Below the pieces are notes generated by a model that did not search any database, was not told where the DNA came from, and was given only the letters and a program-made list of their open reading frames with translations. Positions 26,892 to 33,945 of a DNA stretch of 62,930 bases are shown piece after piece; position 1 is the stretch's first letter, and the number at the start of each line of letters is the position of its first letter. The stretch comes from Candidatus Gallispira edinburgensis (GTDB taxonomy: Bacteria; Bacillota; Clostridia; Lachnospirales; CAG-274), in NCBI GenBank assembly GCA_904395805.1, contig CAJFNV010000111.1:1-62930 (forward strand), in the 5' to 3' direction. Made by a program: the position numbers and the translations under genes.

Positions 26892-27389
26892 TTACCTATT
26901 AATACCAATCTTTAACTTTAGTTTTTTAGCAATCCTAACTCCAACTACACTGACCACCGCCCCAAACTCATCCACACAAACATCAGCAAACTGTGAAGTT
27001 CTTCCCTTCACAAACTTCTGATGAAACTCGTCGGTCCCTGCATAAACAGCGCACACAACAAGGGTCATTACAATAGCATCGGCATCACTCATACCAAAAC
27101 TCTTGCACAACATATAAACAAATAAAGCCAGCACTCCGAATATGATCATATGTGCGCTTTTTCTGACTGCCTTGTCCAGCTTACCTTCAAGCTTTTTTAT
27201 GTAACTCTGTTCCTCTTTCTCACTCTCAAATTCAGAACTGTCTTTTCTCACTGTATTTTCTATAGGCTTAACTACTACATCACTGGTCTTCATAGTCTGG
27301 TCGTAGGTCTGGCTTGAAAAGCCAAATATAGCTGCCATAGTTGCAATAACACACAACCCCCACAATATTCTTCTTTTCCAAATCAACAA
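26892..27389 (-). CDS. VanZ-like membrane protein
   Basis: A 165-residue protein with four hydrophobic segments and the VanZ family motif YAGTDEFHQKFVKGRTSQFA then DVCVDEFGA. VanZ confers low-level teicoplanin resistance in enterococci, but most family members have no known function and many occur in polysaccharide loci. The start is TTG at 27389, within the last codons of the sugar-phosphate transferase gene (7-base overlap), so it is translationally coupled to that gene. Confidence 0.85.
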   Translation of the reverse strand: MLIWKRRILWGLCVIATMAAIFGFSSQTYDQTMKTSDVVVKPIENTVRKDSSEFESEKEEQSYIKKLEGKLDKAVRKSAHMIIFGVLALFVYMLCKSFGMSDADAIVMTLVVCAVYAGTDEFHQKFVKGRTSQFADVCVDEFGAVVSVVGVRIAKKLKLKIGINR

Positions 27390-28129
27390 GCACCATCACC
27401 TTTTAAAACAGCAGGGATCGTAAGCAATATGATCTTCATATCTGTTAAAAAGCTCATTTCATTTATGTACTTAACATCAAGCTCCATCCATTCATCAAAT
27501 CCTATATTGCTTCTTCCGCTTACCTGCCAGTAACAGCTAAGCCCCGGTTTAACCTGAAGTCTGCGCTTTGCAAAGTCATCATATTCAGCAACTTCTCTTG
27601 GAAGAGCAGGTCTTGGACCTATAACCGACATATCACCTTTAAATACATTAACAAGCTGCATAAGCTCATCTATACTGTATTTTCTTATGAAACGTCCCAC
27701 TCTTGTAATTCGGGGATCATTTTTTATTTTGAACACAGGTCCGTCAGCCTCATTTTTTTCTTCCAGTTCCTTAAGTCTGTCCTCTGCATCAACATACATA
27801 CTTCTGAACTTGTACATTTTAAAGAGCCTTCCGTCTTTTCCGACTCTGTTCTGAGAAAAGACCACAGGTCCTCCATCTTCAATTTTTATAGCTAAAGCTG
27901 TAATCAAAAAAACAGGAGAAAGAACTATCATAGCACATAGAGAAGAAACAATATCAAAGGTCCTTTTTATAAAAAAATACCCTCTTCTTTTTTCACTACT
28001 GTCCGCATATTTTATTCTTATTCCCATATCCTCGTTTACTTTCTTTTTTTTGCTAATTACCTTAGCAACATTTTCCATAAAAATGCCGCCATCTTTTTCA
28101 TCACAAGTTTCCTGAACCTTAACTTCCAT
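27383..28129 (-). CDS. Undecaprenyl-phosphate sugar phosphotransferase (priming enzyme)
   Basis: A 248-residue bacterial sugar transferase (WbaP/EpsL catalytic domain). It has one N-terminal membrane helix (RTFDIVSSLCAMIVLSPVFL) followed by the catalytic body: FSQNRVGKDGRLFKMYKFRS, the KNDPRITRVGRFIRKYSIDE stretch with its conserved Asp/Glu, and MSVIGPRPALPREV. It transfers sugar-1-phosphate to undecaprenyl phosphate and so starts each repeat unit. It has its own likely promoter at 28200-28228. Confidence 0.94.
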   Translation of the reverse strand: MEVKVQETCDEKDGGIFMENVAKVISKKKKVNEDMGIRIKYADSSEKRRGYFFIKRTFDIVSSLCAMIVLSPVFLITALAIKIEDGGPVVFSQNRVGKDGRLFKMYKFRSMYVDAEDRLKELEEKNEADGPVFKIKNDPRITRVGRFIRKYSIDELMQLVNVFKGDMSVIGPRPALPREVAEYDDFAKRRLQVKPGLSCYWQVSGRSNIGFDEWMELDVKYINEMSFLTDMKIILLTIPAVLKGDGAC

Positions 28130-28199
28130 ATTCCTGACTCCCTAAAAACAAAACACCTTATATATTCTGCAAAATCAACAAAATTCCTTAATCTATATA

Positions 28200-28228
28200 A
28201 TGATATCATTAAATCCGGATAAAGTCAA
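28200..28228 (-). promoter_or_regulatory. Internal promoter of the EPS operon
   Basis: Minus strand: TTGACT (28223-28228), 17-base spacer, TATCAT (28200-28205), 71 bases before the priming transferase start. If active, it would give basal expression of the genes from 28129 leftward independent of the 30.6-kb switch. Confidence 0.5.
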
Positions 28229-28324
28229 TACCATATCAGTAAATATCAATACTGGCAGTTCTATAAATACATACCTGCCATGCTATAATTTACCTGATAT
28301 TTATTGAAAAATTATACCGGCAAA

Positions 28325-29824
28325 TCACACATTAATTTTATTTGCACCGTCTTTCGCAGCACTGCCATATTCCGAATTGTAATATTTATATCTGCTGTAG
28401 TACACATTCTCAGCAGTGACCCCATTTATAACAACTCCTGTTATTTTGCTGTCAACGAGCTTCAGGGTTTCTGCTGCCCTTTCCATATCCTTATACCTTG
28501 TTATCCCCGACCTTGCCACAAAAGTAACTCCTGCGCCATATTTAGTCAATATCGATGCATCATTTACAATATTTACAGGCGGAGTATCAATTATCACATA
28601 ACTGAACTTCTGAACACACTTTTCAATAAATTCATCCATATATTTACTTGACAGAATTTCAGCAACATTAGAAGGAGTGGGACCTGCAGTTATTACACTG
28701 AGACCGTTTTTGTCTTTTACAACTGTATTGTCAAAATCCGCCATACCATTTAAAACGCTTGATAAGCCTCTTTTGTTTTCCTTTTTTAATTTTTTATGTA
28801 TATTAGGCTTCCTCATATCACAGTCAACAAGCAAGACATTGCCGACAATATTGTTCAGTGATTCTGCAATACGGCAGGCTATCGTAGATTTTCCTGCTCC
28901 TGCCTCCGAGCTGCTCACTATTATTACCTTACAGTCATTTGCCCTGCATGAGAACAATATATTTGAACATAAGGAATTATAAGCCTCAACAACAGGAAAG
29001 GACTCGGCATCAGGCAGGTTGTTATCTGCACTCTTCCCCCTTTTCCTGCCTGTAAATCCGGAATTTTTATAAAGAGGTATTTCCGCAAAAACAGGTATAT
29101 CATATCTTTGATTGAATTCCTCTGAATTTTTGATCTTATTGTCAAGTAATATTCTTAACACATAATAAGCCAGTGAAACAAAAACTCCCGTAAAAACTCC
29201 AACCATACAGTTTTTTGTATTATTAGGAGAAGATTTACTTTCAGGGAGTCTGGGGGCGCCTATTGCTTCAATTCTGCCTCCGTCTATTACTCTCTTTACC
29301 ATTTCAGGAGCTATGTCTGCAACATATTCACATACCGCTAAAGATATTTCCGGAGATTTTGTCGTAACGCTTACATTTAATACCTCCGTTTCATTTACGC
29401 CAGACAAATTTATAGTCCTGCTTATTTCAGAAACGGGTATGTATATCTTTCCATCCTTATCGGTTTCTGTTGTAAAAGCTTTATTAATTTCATTAATATT
29501 ATAATTTTCAAGCAGCATATTTCCTATTTCTTCCATTACAACATTATCTTTTAAAATTACAATACAGCTTTCTACAATCTTTTGAGATGCATTAATATCA
29601 TTTATTTCAACCTTTCCTCCTGTTGTTACAACTGCATTATTATTAACATACATGTATACCTGAGAAGTAAACTGTTCAGGTATACAAAATTTAGAAAAAG
29701 AGAAAGCACATATGCCACAAACCGCTCCCAATATAATTATATTTCTGATAGTTTTGAAATTACAAAGTTTTACTAAAATAAGGCCTATATCAATGTTAAT
29801 TTCATTCTCATTATAATTATCCAT
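28325..29824 (-). CDS. Wzz chain-length regulator fused to BY-type tyrosine kinase
   Basis: A 499-residue protein. Residues 1-230 form the Wzz domain, with membrane helices near 28-50 and 205-228. Residues 290-499 are a bacterial tyrosine kinase with Walker A SSSEAGAGKST, Walker A' VLLVDCDMRKPN and Walker B YVIIDTPPVN. A C-terminal tyrosine-rich patch (YYSRYKYYNSEYG) is the usual autophosphorylation cluster. Firmicutes normally encode these two parts as separate genes (CapA/CapB, EpsA/EpsB), whereas this fused form resembles Gram-negative Wzc. It controls polymer length and export. Confidence 0.9.
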   Translation of the reverse strand: MDNYNENEINIDIGLILVKLCNFKTIRNIIILGAVCGICAFSFSKFCIPEQFTSQVYMYVNNNAVVTTGGKVEINDINASQKIVESCIVILKDNVVMEEIGNMLLENYNINEINKAFTTETDKDGKIYIPVSEISRTINLSGVNETEVLNVSVTTKSPEISLAVCEYVADIAPEMVKRVIDGGRIEAIGAPRLPESKSSPNNTKNCMVGVFTGVFVSLAYYVLRILLDNKIKNSEEFNQRYDIPVFAEIPLYKNSGFTGRKRGKSADNNLPDAESFPVVEAYNSLCSNILFSCRANDCKVIIVSSSEAGAGKSTIACRIAESLNNIVGNVLLVDCDMRKPNIHKKLKKENKRGLSSVLNGMADFDNTVVKDKNGLSVITAGPTPSNVAEILSSKYMDEFIEKCVQKFSYVIIDTPPVNIVNDASILTKYGAGVTFVARSGITRYKDMERAAETLKLVDSKITGVVINGVTAENVYYSRYKYYNSEYGSAAKDGANKINV

Positions 29825-29997
29825 AACAAAGTCCTTTCACAGTATTTTTTACATAGCAAAAATTCACTCTGCCTGTCCATTCTTCACAATAACTTTTTAA
29901 AAATTTTATTTCTGTAAACACTTATAAAGTATCATACCAAGTGCGGGATATACGATATTACATTTATTAACTGATCATTGACATAGCGATCCATTAT

Positions 29998-30564
29998 TTA
30001 AAGTTCTACCCCTTTAAAAACCGCATCCTTGTCATCCTGCATAATTCCCAGATACCTTTTTGTTATATCATATGAACTGTGATTATATATCTGCATAAGA
30101 ACAGCCGGCGGTGTACCATTTTTCCATGCATGATACCCGAATGTTTTTCTTAAAGAATGACAGCTTATTCTTTCTTCAATACCACAGTTTTTTCCTCCCT
30201 CGTTGACAATCTTAAAGGCCTGGCAGCGGCTCAAAGGATTCCCGTATCTATTAGCTATCAGATATTCCCCCTTTTTCCCGCACTTAGAGATATATAAATT
30301 TACAGCTTTCCTGACCTGGCTGTTTATATATATTTCTGTATGTTTTCCTGTTTTCATTTCCCTTATTGAAATATGTTCTTTCAGCTCCCTTCCGTCCCTT
30401 TGCATAATATCTGACCATTTAAGCCTTAGCACATCACAAACTCTCAATGCAGTATTCAGACAAATCACTACAAACATGTAATTTCTGTATTCTCCCTTTT
30501 CAAGATAATAATTTTTTAAAGCATTAATATCCTCAATTTTTCTGATTGGCTGTGTTGTACTCAT
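29998..30564 (-). CDS. Short tyrosine recombinase, probable promoter invertase
   Basis: A 188-residue catalytic-domain-only tyrosine recombinase. The full active-site set is visible: Arg in LNTALRVCDVL, Lys in REMKTGKHTE, His-x-x-Arg in SCHSLRKTFG, His in YNHSSYD and the Tyr nucleophile in TKRYLGI. There is no N-terminal SAM-like core-binding domain of usual integrase size. The ATG has a strong AGGAGG site, and the left recombination-type site begins 17 bases upstream. It is the first gene of the EPS transcription unit, separated by 173 bases from the Wzz/kinase gene. It could act as a switch enzyme for the adjacent inverted repeats. Confidence 0.88.
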   Translation of the reverse strand: MSTTQPIRKIEDINALKNYYLEKGEYRNYMFVVICLNTALRVCDVLRLKWSDIMQRDGRELKEHISIREMKTGKHTEIYINSQVRKAVNLYISKCGKKGEYLIANRYGNPLSRCQAFKIVNEGGKNCGIEERISCHSLRKTFGYHAWKNGTPPAVLMQIYNHSSYDITKRYLGIMQDDKDAVFKGVEL

Positions 30565-30581
30565 AAATCTTCCTCCTTAAT

Positions 30582-30757
30582 GAAACATTTTATATTAAAA
30601 TGTTTCGTGCAAAATAAGTTATTTTATCAAAAATTGTCATTGACAATAGTACTATATTGAATTATAATTAAGATAAATTTAAAATTTGCATAGTAATAAT
30701 GATAAAATTTTAAATTTTCCATATACTTAATGCAACATAATAATATAAAATGTTTCG
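30582..30757. other. Putative invertible promoter element (inverton)
   Basis: Two 26-bp sites flank about 124 bp. The left site (30582-30607) has arms GAAACATTTT and AAAATGTTTC around a 5-bp core ATATT. The right site (30732-30757) has the same layout with core AATAT, the reverse complement of the left core. The outer 16 bp GAAACATTTTATATTA (30582-30597) match 30741-30756 perfectly in inverse orientation. Paired arms around an asymmetric core, with cores in opposite orientation, are what a tyrosine recombinase needs to invert DNA. A consensus promoter lies inside, at 30640-30668. A perfect 13-bp inverted repeat (30675-30687/30705-30717) also lies inside. Confidence 0.75.
30640..30668 (+). promoter_or_regulatory. 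Consensus promoter inside the invertible segment
   Basis: TTGACA (30640-30645), exactly 17 bases, TATAAT (30663-30668): a perfect sigma-A promoter on the plus strand. As assembled it fires rightward, away from the recombinase and EPS genes and into a region with no rightward gene before 31725. Inversion would turn it leftward, with a start near 30663, about 100 bases before the recombinase ATG. A much weaker leftward candidate (TTGCAT-17-TAAAAT, about 30705-30733) exists in the present orientation. Confidence 0.8.
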
Positions 30758-30946
30758 TATTATTTTTCATTTATAAAAAAACTATACGAATTTAAAATTC
30801 CATTTAATATTCACAACATATGCACAATAATTTAGCACACTTTATTATAAGTTACTGTTTTTTTCAATAAATGTCAACATTATATACGAAATATTCAATT
30901 TATTAGATAAATTTTTACCATACCAGAAATGTTTTTTATTTTCTAC

Positions 30947-30977
30947 ACAAAAAAATGCAGAGTTCCAAAACTCTACA
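30947..30977 (-). terminator. Terminator 2 between the 31080 gene and the EPS switch
   Basis: Minus strand: TGTAGAGTTTTGGAACTCTGCA hairpin (30956-30977; the paired arms are GTAGAGTT/AACTCTGC) followed by ATTTTTTT. With the next entry it forms tandem leftward terminators that would block read-through into the switch. Confidence 0.75.
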
Positions 30978-30992
30978 TTAACATTTTCACAA

Positions 30993-31020
30993 TAAAAAAG
31001 GCACAGAAAATATCTGTACC
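30993..31020 (-). terminator. Terminator 1 after the 31080 gene
   Basis: Minus strand: GGTACAGA-TATTT-TCTGTGCC (31000-31020) followed by TTTTTTATT. Confidence 0.8.
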
Positions 31021-31079
31021 TTGCCATTTAATAAATATTACTTTTATGAATAAAATCTATACTTTACCACATCACCCCA

Positions 31080-31499
31080 TTATAAACTTCCAAGAAGCAA
31101 ATTAGCCTGACTTATAACTCCGCAAAGCATTTCCATAACTTTAACCTGCAGTTTGTTAATTTCCTCAAATACTTTGTGAAGCACAGAATAATCACTGTCA
31201 ATACTATGAAGCTCAATAGTCATCTGATGCATGTATCCGTCATTTTCTATTTTTTCGCTGTATTCTCTAAGAGTGTCTTCAATTGACTGCTTATAATTGA
31301 CATATGATCTGTACATTTCGATCTGGTCATCACCCAGATTTTTCTTATATCTTGCGTAGTCCGTAAGTCGTTCATTAATCGCCTTATCATTATTTCTTGT
31401 ATAAGTAAGCATATTACTTATTATTTCAGTATTTGATTTAACTGAATTAACCATAGCTTCCACATTGCTGCATGAATAATTTTTAATACTATTTTCCAT
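31080..31499 (-). CDS. Hypothetical coiled-coil protein
   Basis: A 139-residue protein without a recognised family. It has no signal peptide or membrane helix. Nearly the whole chain is predicted helical with heptad-like spacing (for example DYARYKKNLGDDQIEMYRSY and EYSEKIENDGYMHQMTIELH), and it ends in a hydrophobic LLLGSL. The size and all-helical build recall small secreted or virion-type helical hairpin proteins, but no WxG or other diagnostic motif is present. It is monocistronic, with tandem terminators behind it. A nested hairpin (about 31537-31575) lies in its leader. Confidence 0.65.
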   Translation of the reverse strand: MENSIKNYSCSNVEAMVNSVKSNTEIISNMLTYTRNNDKAINERLTDYARYKKNLGDDQIEMYRSYVNYKQSIEDTLREYSEKIENDGYMHQMTIELHSIDSDYSVLHKVFEEINKLQVKVMEMLCGVISQANLLLGSL

Positions 31500-31724
31500 A
31501 TACCTCTCTCCTTGTTACCACAAAAATTTAAATTTATATAAGGTTGCCGATAAGAAAGTTAGCTCTTATCACCTTACATATTTATATTACCATATATTTC
31601 AAAAGAAAAAATTACGGTGAAATTATATTATTATTAAAAATACATCTGAAATTAATATTTTACATTCAATAACACAAAGTATATTTTCTTCTTTTCTGCA
31701 AAACCTAATACCGAGGTGAAAACA

Positions 31725-32183
31725 TTGAAAAAATTTATATTAATACTTTCCCTGCTTTTACTTACAGGCTGTAATAAACCAAGATCCAGAGACATTCCTA
31801 TAAGTCAGGTGCTTGAAGAAATAAAAGTGGTTGCAGAATTCAGCAACACTCAGACAGGTGATCTTACAAATCAGAAAATTGCTGCACAATACGGTATTGA
31901 CCCCACATCCATATCCGAAGGCTATGTATATTACTCAACAGATGAGGGAACAGCAGATGAAATAATTATAGTAAGAGCGGCTTCCCAAAATGAGGTGGAA
32001 AATATAGAAAAGGCTCTTGGCGGAGAACTTTCAGCCAAAACGGAAGCATGGAAAAATAATGAAACTGAATCCGATAAAATTGAAAACCATGTAATGCGTA
32101 CAATAGGTGACTGTGTTCTTCTTGCCATAGGAGACAGATCAGCAGAAATAGACCAGGTATTTAACCAGCTTAAAGAGGAATAA
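31725..32183 (+). CDS. Lipoprotein, DUF4358-like
   Basis: A 152-residue protein with a lipoprotein signal ending in LLLLTGC, so it should be lipid-anchored on the outer face. The mature part (GYVYYSTDEGTADEIIIVRA; later HVMRTIGDCVLLAIGDRSAE) resembles DUF4358 lipoproteins of Clostridia, whose function is unknown. The start is most likely TTG at 31725, six bases after GAGGTG. The in-frame GTG at 31716 would lie inside that ribosome-binding site. Possibly expressed with, but not obviously coupled to, the next lipoprotein. Confidence 0.75.
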   Translation: MKKFILILSLLLLTGCNKPRSRDIPISQVLEEIKVVAEFSNTQTGDLTNQKIAAQYGIDPTSISEGYVYYSTDEGTADEIIIVRAASQNEVENIEKALGGELSAKTEAWKNNETESDKIENHVMRTIGDCVLLAIGDRSAEIDQVFNQLKEE

Positions 32184-32221
32184 AATTCTGCCAACATAAG
32201 CTCCCGTTAATGTTTTTTCTA

Positions 32222-32250
32222 TTGACAAACCCACTCATAAATATTACAAT
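32222..32250 (+). promoter_or_regulatory. Promoter of the substrate-binding lipoprotein gene
   Basis: TTGACA (32222-32227), 17-base spacer, TACAAT (32245-32250). A weak AACAT/ATGTT hairpin with T-run (about 32194-32218) just upstream may end the preceding gene. Confidence 0.65.
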
Positions 32251-32297
32251 ATAAGTAGTATATCCATATTTTGACTATGGTCAGTGGGAGGATTTTT

Positions 32298-33359
32298 ATG
32301 CATTTAAATAAAAAATTATTAGCTATTTCACTTGCAGCACTTTCAATGATCTGTGCTGCCTGCAATAAAACAACGGAAAATCAGAATGATACAACAGAAA
32401 ATAACACAAACGGAAATGTTGTAGTAGATAACGCAATACTTCCGGAAGTAAATGACGATATGGCTCCTGCCGATGAAGAAAAAATTGATATAAGTATCGG
32501 TTTGGTAAAAAACAGTGCTTCAGCTCTCGGAGCCGCTAATCTTTTTGTCAACAGCAATGATAATTCAGCTTATGAAAAATACACTCCCGTTGTTTTCAAT
32601 ACATCAGAAGAACTGTTGAACTCTTTTAATTCAGGAGAGATCAGTGTTGCTGTCCTGCCTGCTGATAAAGCCGCAAAATGCTATGAATCAACAGGATGCT
32701 ATGTTGCCGCTGTGACTACAGGCTGCAACTACTACATTGCAGAAAACGGCTCAACTGTAAATGACATACCTGATTTAAACGGCAAAACAGTTACTGTCAG
32801 TGGAGAAGATACAATGGCACAAAGCATATTAAATGTCATTGCCAAATACAATAATATAACAATAAACTATGCAACAGCAGATACAAATTCACAGCTTATA
32901 AGCGGTCTTAAAGACGGAAGTATTGATATAGCCCTTATACAGGAACCATATTTAAGTCAGGCAACAAGTGAAAATGTCAGAAGCGCACTTGATCTTTATG
33001 ACTATTGGAACGATGCTGCTGATACAGAACTTGTAACTTCATGCCTTGTAGTAAACAAAAACTTTGTATCCGAAAATGCAGTAGCCTTTCAGTTCTTTAT
33101 GAAAGACTATGCCGCTTCTGCCCCTACAGCTAAAAGAACTGCAGCAGAAACCGCACAGAGTGCAGGTGAATTTGCTCTTGTAGACGATGTAGACTCCAGC
33201 AAAGCAGCTATTCCCGGCTGCGGAATTACATTTAAAACAGACGAAGAGATGAAAGAAATGCTCCGGTCCTTCTATAATATAATTGCCGGAGAAAATACAG
33301 AAATTTTAGGCGGACAAGTTCCCGAAGATGATTTTTATTTTGTTAATGAAAACAACTAA
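32298..33359 (+). CDS. ABC-type substrate-binding lipoprotein, NMT1/SsuA-like
   Basis: A 353-residue lipoprotein (lipobox ICAAC; ATG at 32298 after GGGAGG). The mature chain has a type II periplasmic-binding-protein pattern: ISIGLVKNSASALGAANLF at the start, AVLPADKAAKCYE, LNGKTVTVSGEDTMAQSIL and IDIALIQEPYLSQ. The EPYL motif is typical of NMT1/THI5 and SsuA relatives that capture pyrimidine precursors, sulfonates or nitrate. No permease or ATPase gene lies next to it, so the ligand and transporter are unknown. A strong terminator follows. Confidence 0.8.
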   Translation: MHLNKKLLAISLAALSMICAACNKTTENQNDTTENNTNGNVVVDNAILPEVNDDMAPADEEKIDISIGLVKNSASALGAANLFVNSNDNSAYEKYTPVVFNTSEELLNSFNSGEISVAVLPADKAAKCYESTGCYVAAVTTGCNYYIAENGSTVNDIPDLNGKTVTVSGEDTMAQSILNVIAKYNNITINYATADTNSQLISGLKDGSIDIALIQEPYLSQATSENVRSALDLYDYWNDAADTELVTSCLVVNKNFVSENAVAFQFFMKDYAASAPTAKRTAAETAQSAGEFALVDDVDSSKAAIPGCGITFKTDEEMKEMLRSFYNIIAGENTEILGGQVPEDDFYFVNENN

Positions 33360-33387
33360 TTAAAAATAAACTATACTTTCAAATAAT

Positions 33388-33432
33388 AAATGAGCCGATA
33401 CTAAAAAACCAAGTACCGGCTCATTTATTTGC
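33388..33432 (+). terminator. Terminator after the binding-protein gene
   Basis: AAATGAGCCG...ACT pairs with AGT...CGGCTCATTT (33388-33426), followed by a short T-rich run. Confidence 0.85.
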
Positions 33433-33557
33433 AATCTCACACAAAATTGAAAGGTTCGACAATTTTTAGTGTGGTCTATTTATATTTTATCTGTTTTGGA
33501 CTCCTATACAGACTCCCTTGTAAGCAATGCTGTCAACTTAAATGATCAGCATAAACC

Positions 33558-33673
33558 TGACTGTTCAAAAAGGCGGCGTGTCCGCCCTTCAGAACTTTTA
33601 ACCTTTGCACCACAAGAATTATGCGGACAGCCGCAGGCTGGCTTTCGCTAAAGGCGAAAGTGCTGAACAGTCA
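33558..33673. repeat. MITE-like inverted-repeat unit
   Basis: The unit is bounded by the perfect inverted repeat TGACTGTTCA (33558-33567) and TGAACAGTCA (33664-33673). Inside is a CTTTCGC/GCGAAAG hairpin; another hairpin (CGACAC-TTC-GTGTCG) follows just outside. The stretch is more GC-rich than the surrounding intergenic DNA. A 60-codon frame crosses it but has no ribosome-binding site and looks non-coding. No target-site duplication was identified. Confidence 0.5.
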
Positions 33674-33719
33674 AAAGCGACACTTCGTGTCGGCAAATAT
33701 TCTTTTGCTTCAAACTTGG

Positions 33720-33884
33720 CTCCTTTGTAAAGGAGCTGTCAAGCCCTCCAGGCTTGACTGAGGATTTTCCTTCCTAACCATTTTCTATTAGCAAATGCTT
33801 GCATTTGCGGAGTATTGATTTTTCTTAAGCTGACAGCATTGCCTTGTAAGAGAGCTGTCAGCACAGCTGACTGAGGGGTTTCCA
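33720..33884. repeat. Composite palindromic intergenic repeat, copies B and C
   Basis: Copy B reads CTCCTTT/AAAGGAG hairpin, TCAAGCC/GGCTTGA hairpin, CTGAGG, then the 20-base GCAAATGCTTGCATTTGCGG (33791-33810). It keeps the same order as the copy at 3155-3240. Copy C (about 33841-33884) has a degenerate first hairpin and CTGTCAGCA/CAGCTGACTGAGG but lacks the 20-base tail. With the unit at 33558 this fills the otherwise gene-free 33430-33945. Confidence 0.65.
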
Positions 33885-33945
33885 TTAAACTCCACTATTT
33901 GGCAGAGAACCAATCGAAAGCAAGCTTTCATTTCCTTCGGATAAG

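Noticed and set aside
29998..30564. Prophage or integrative-element integrase
   Set aside because: No phage, conjugation or excision genes and no tRNA attachment site are nearby. The enzyme is short, heads the EPS operon and sits beside its own inverted repeats, which fits a DNA invertase better.
30705..30733. Leftward promoter TTGCAT-17-TAAAAT inside the invertible segment
   Set aside because: Only three of six -35 bases match in very AT-rich DNA. It is noted as a caveat because, if active, it would give some EPS expression in the OFF orientation.
30845..31027. 60-codon leftward frame between the 31080 gene and the switch
   Set aside because: It runs through both terminator hairpins, has no ribosome-binding site and has an AT-driven composition.
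33469..33651. 60-codon rightward frame
   Set aside because: It has no ribosome-binding site and crosses inverted-repeat units. The composition follows the repeat, not neighbouring genes.
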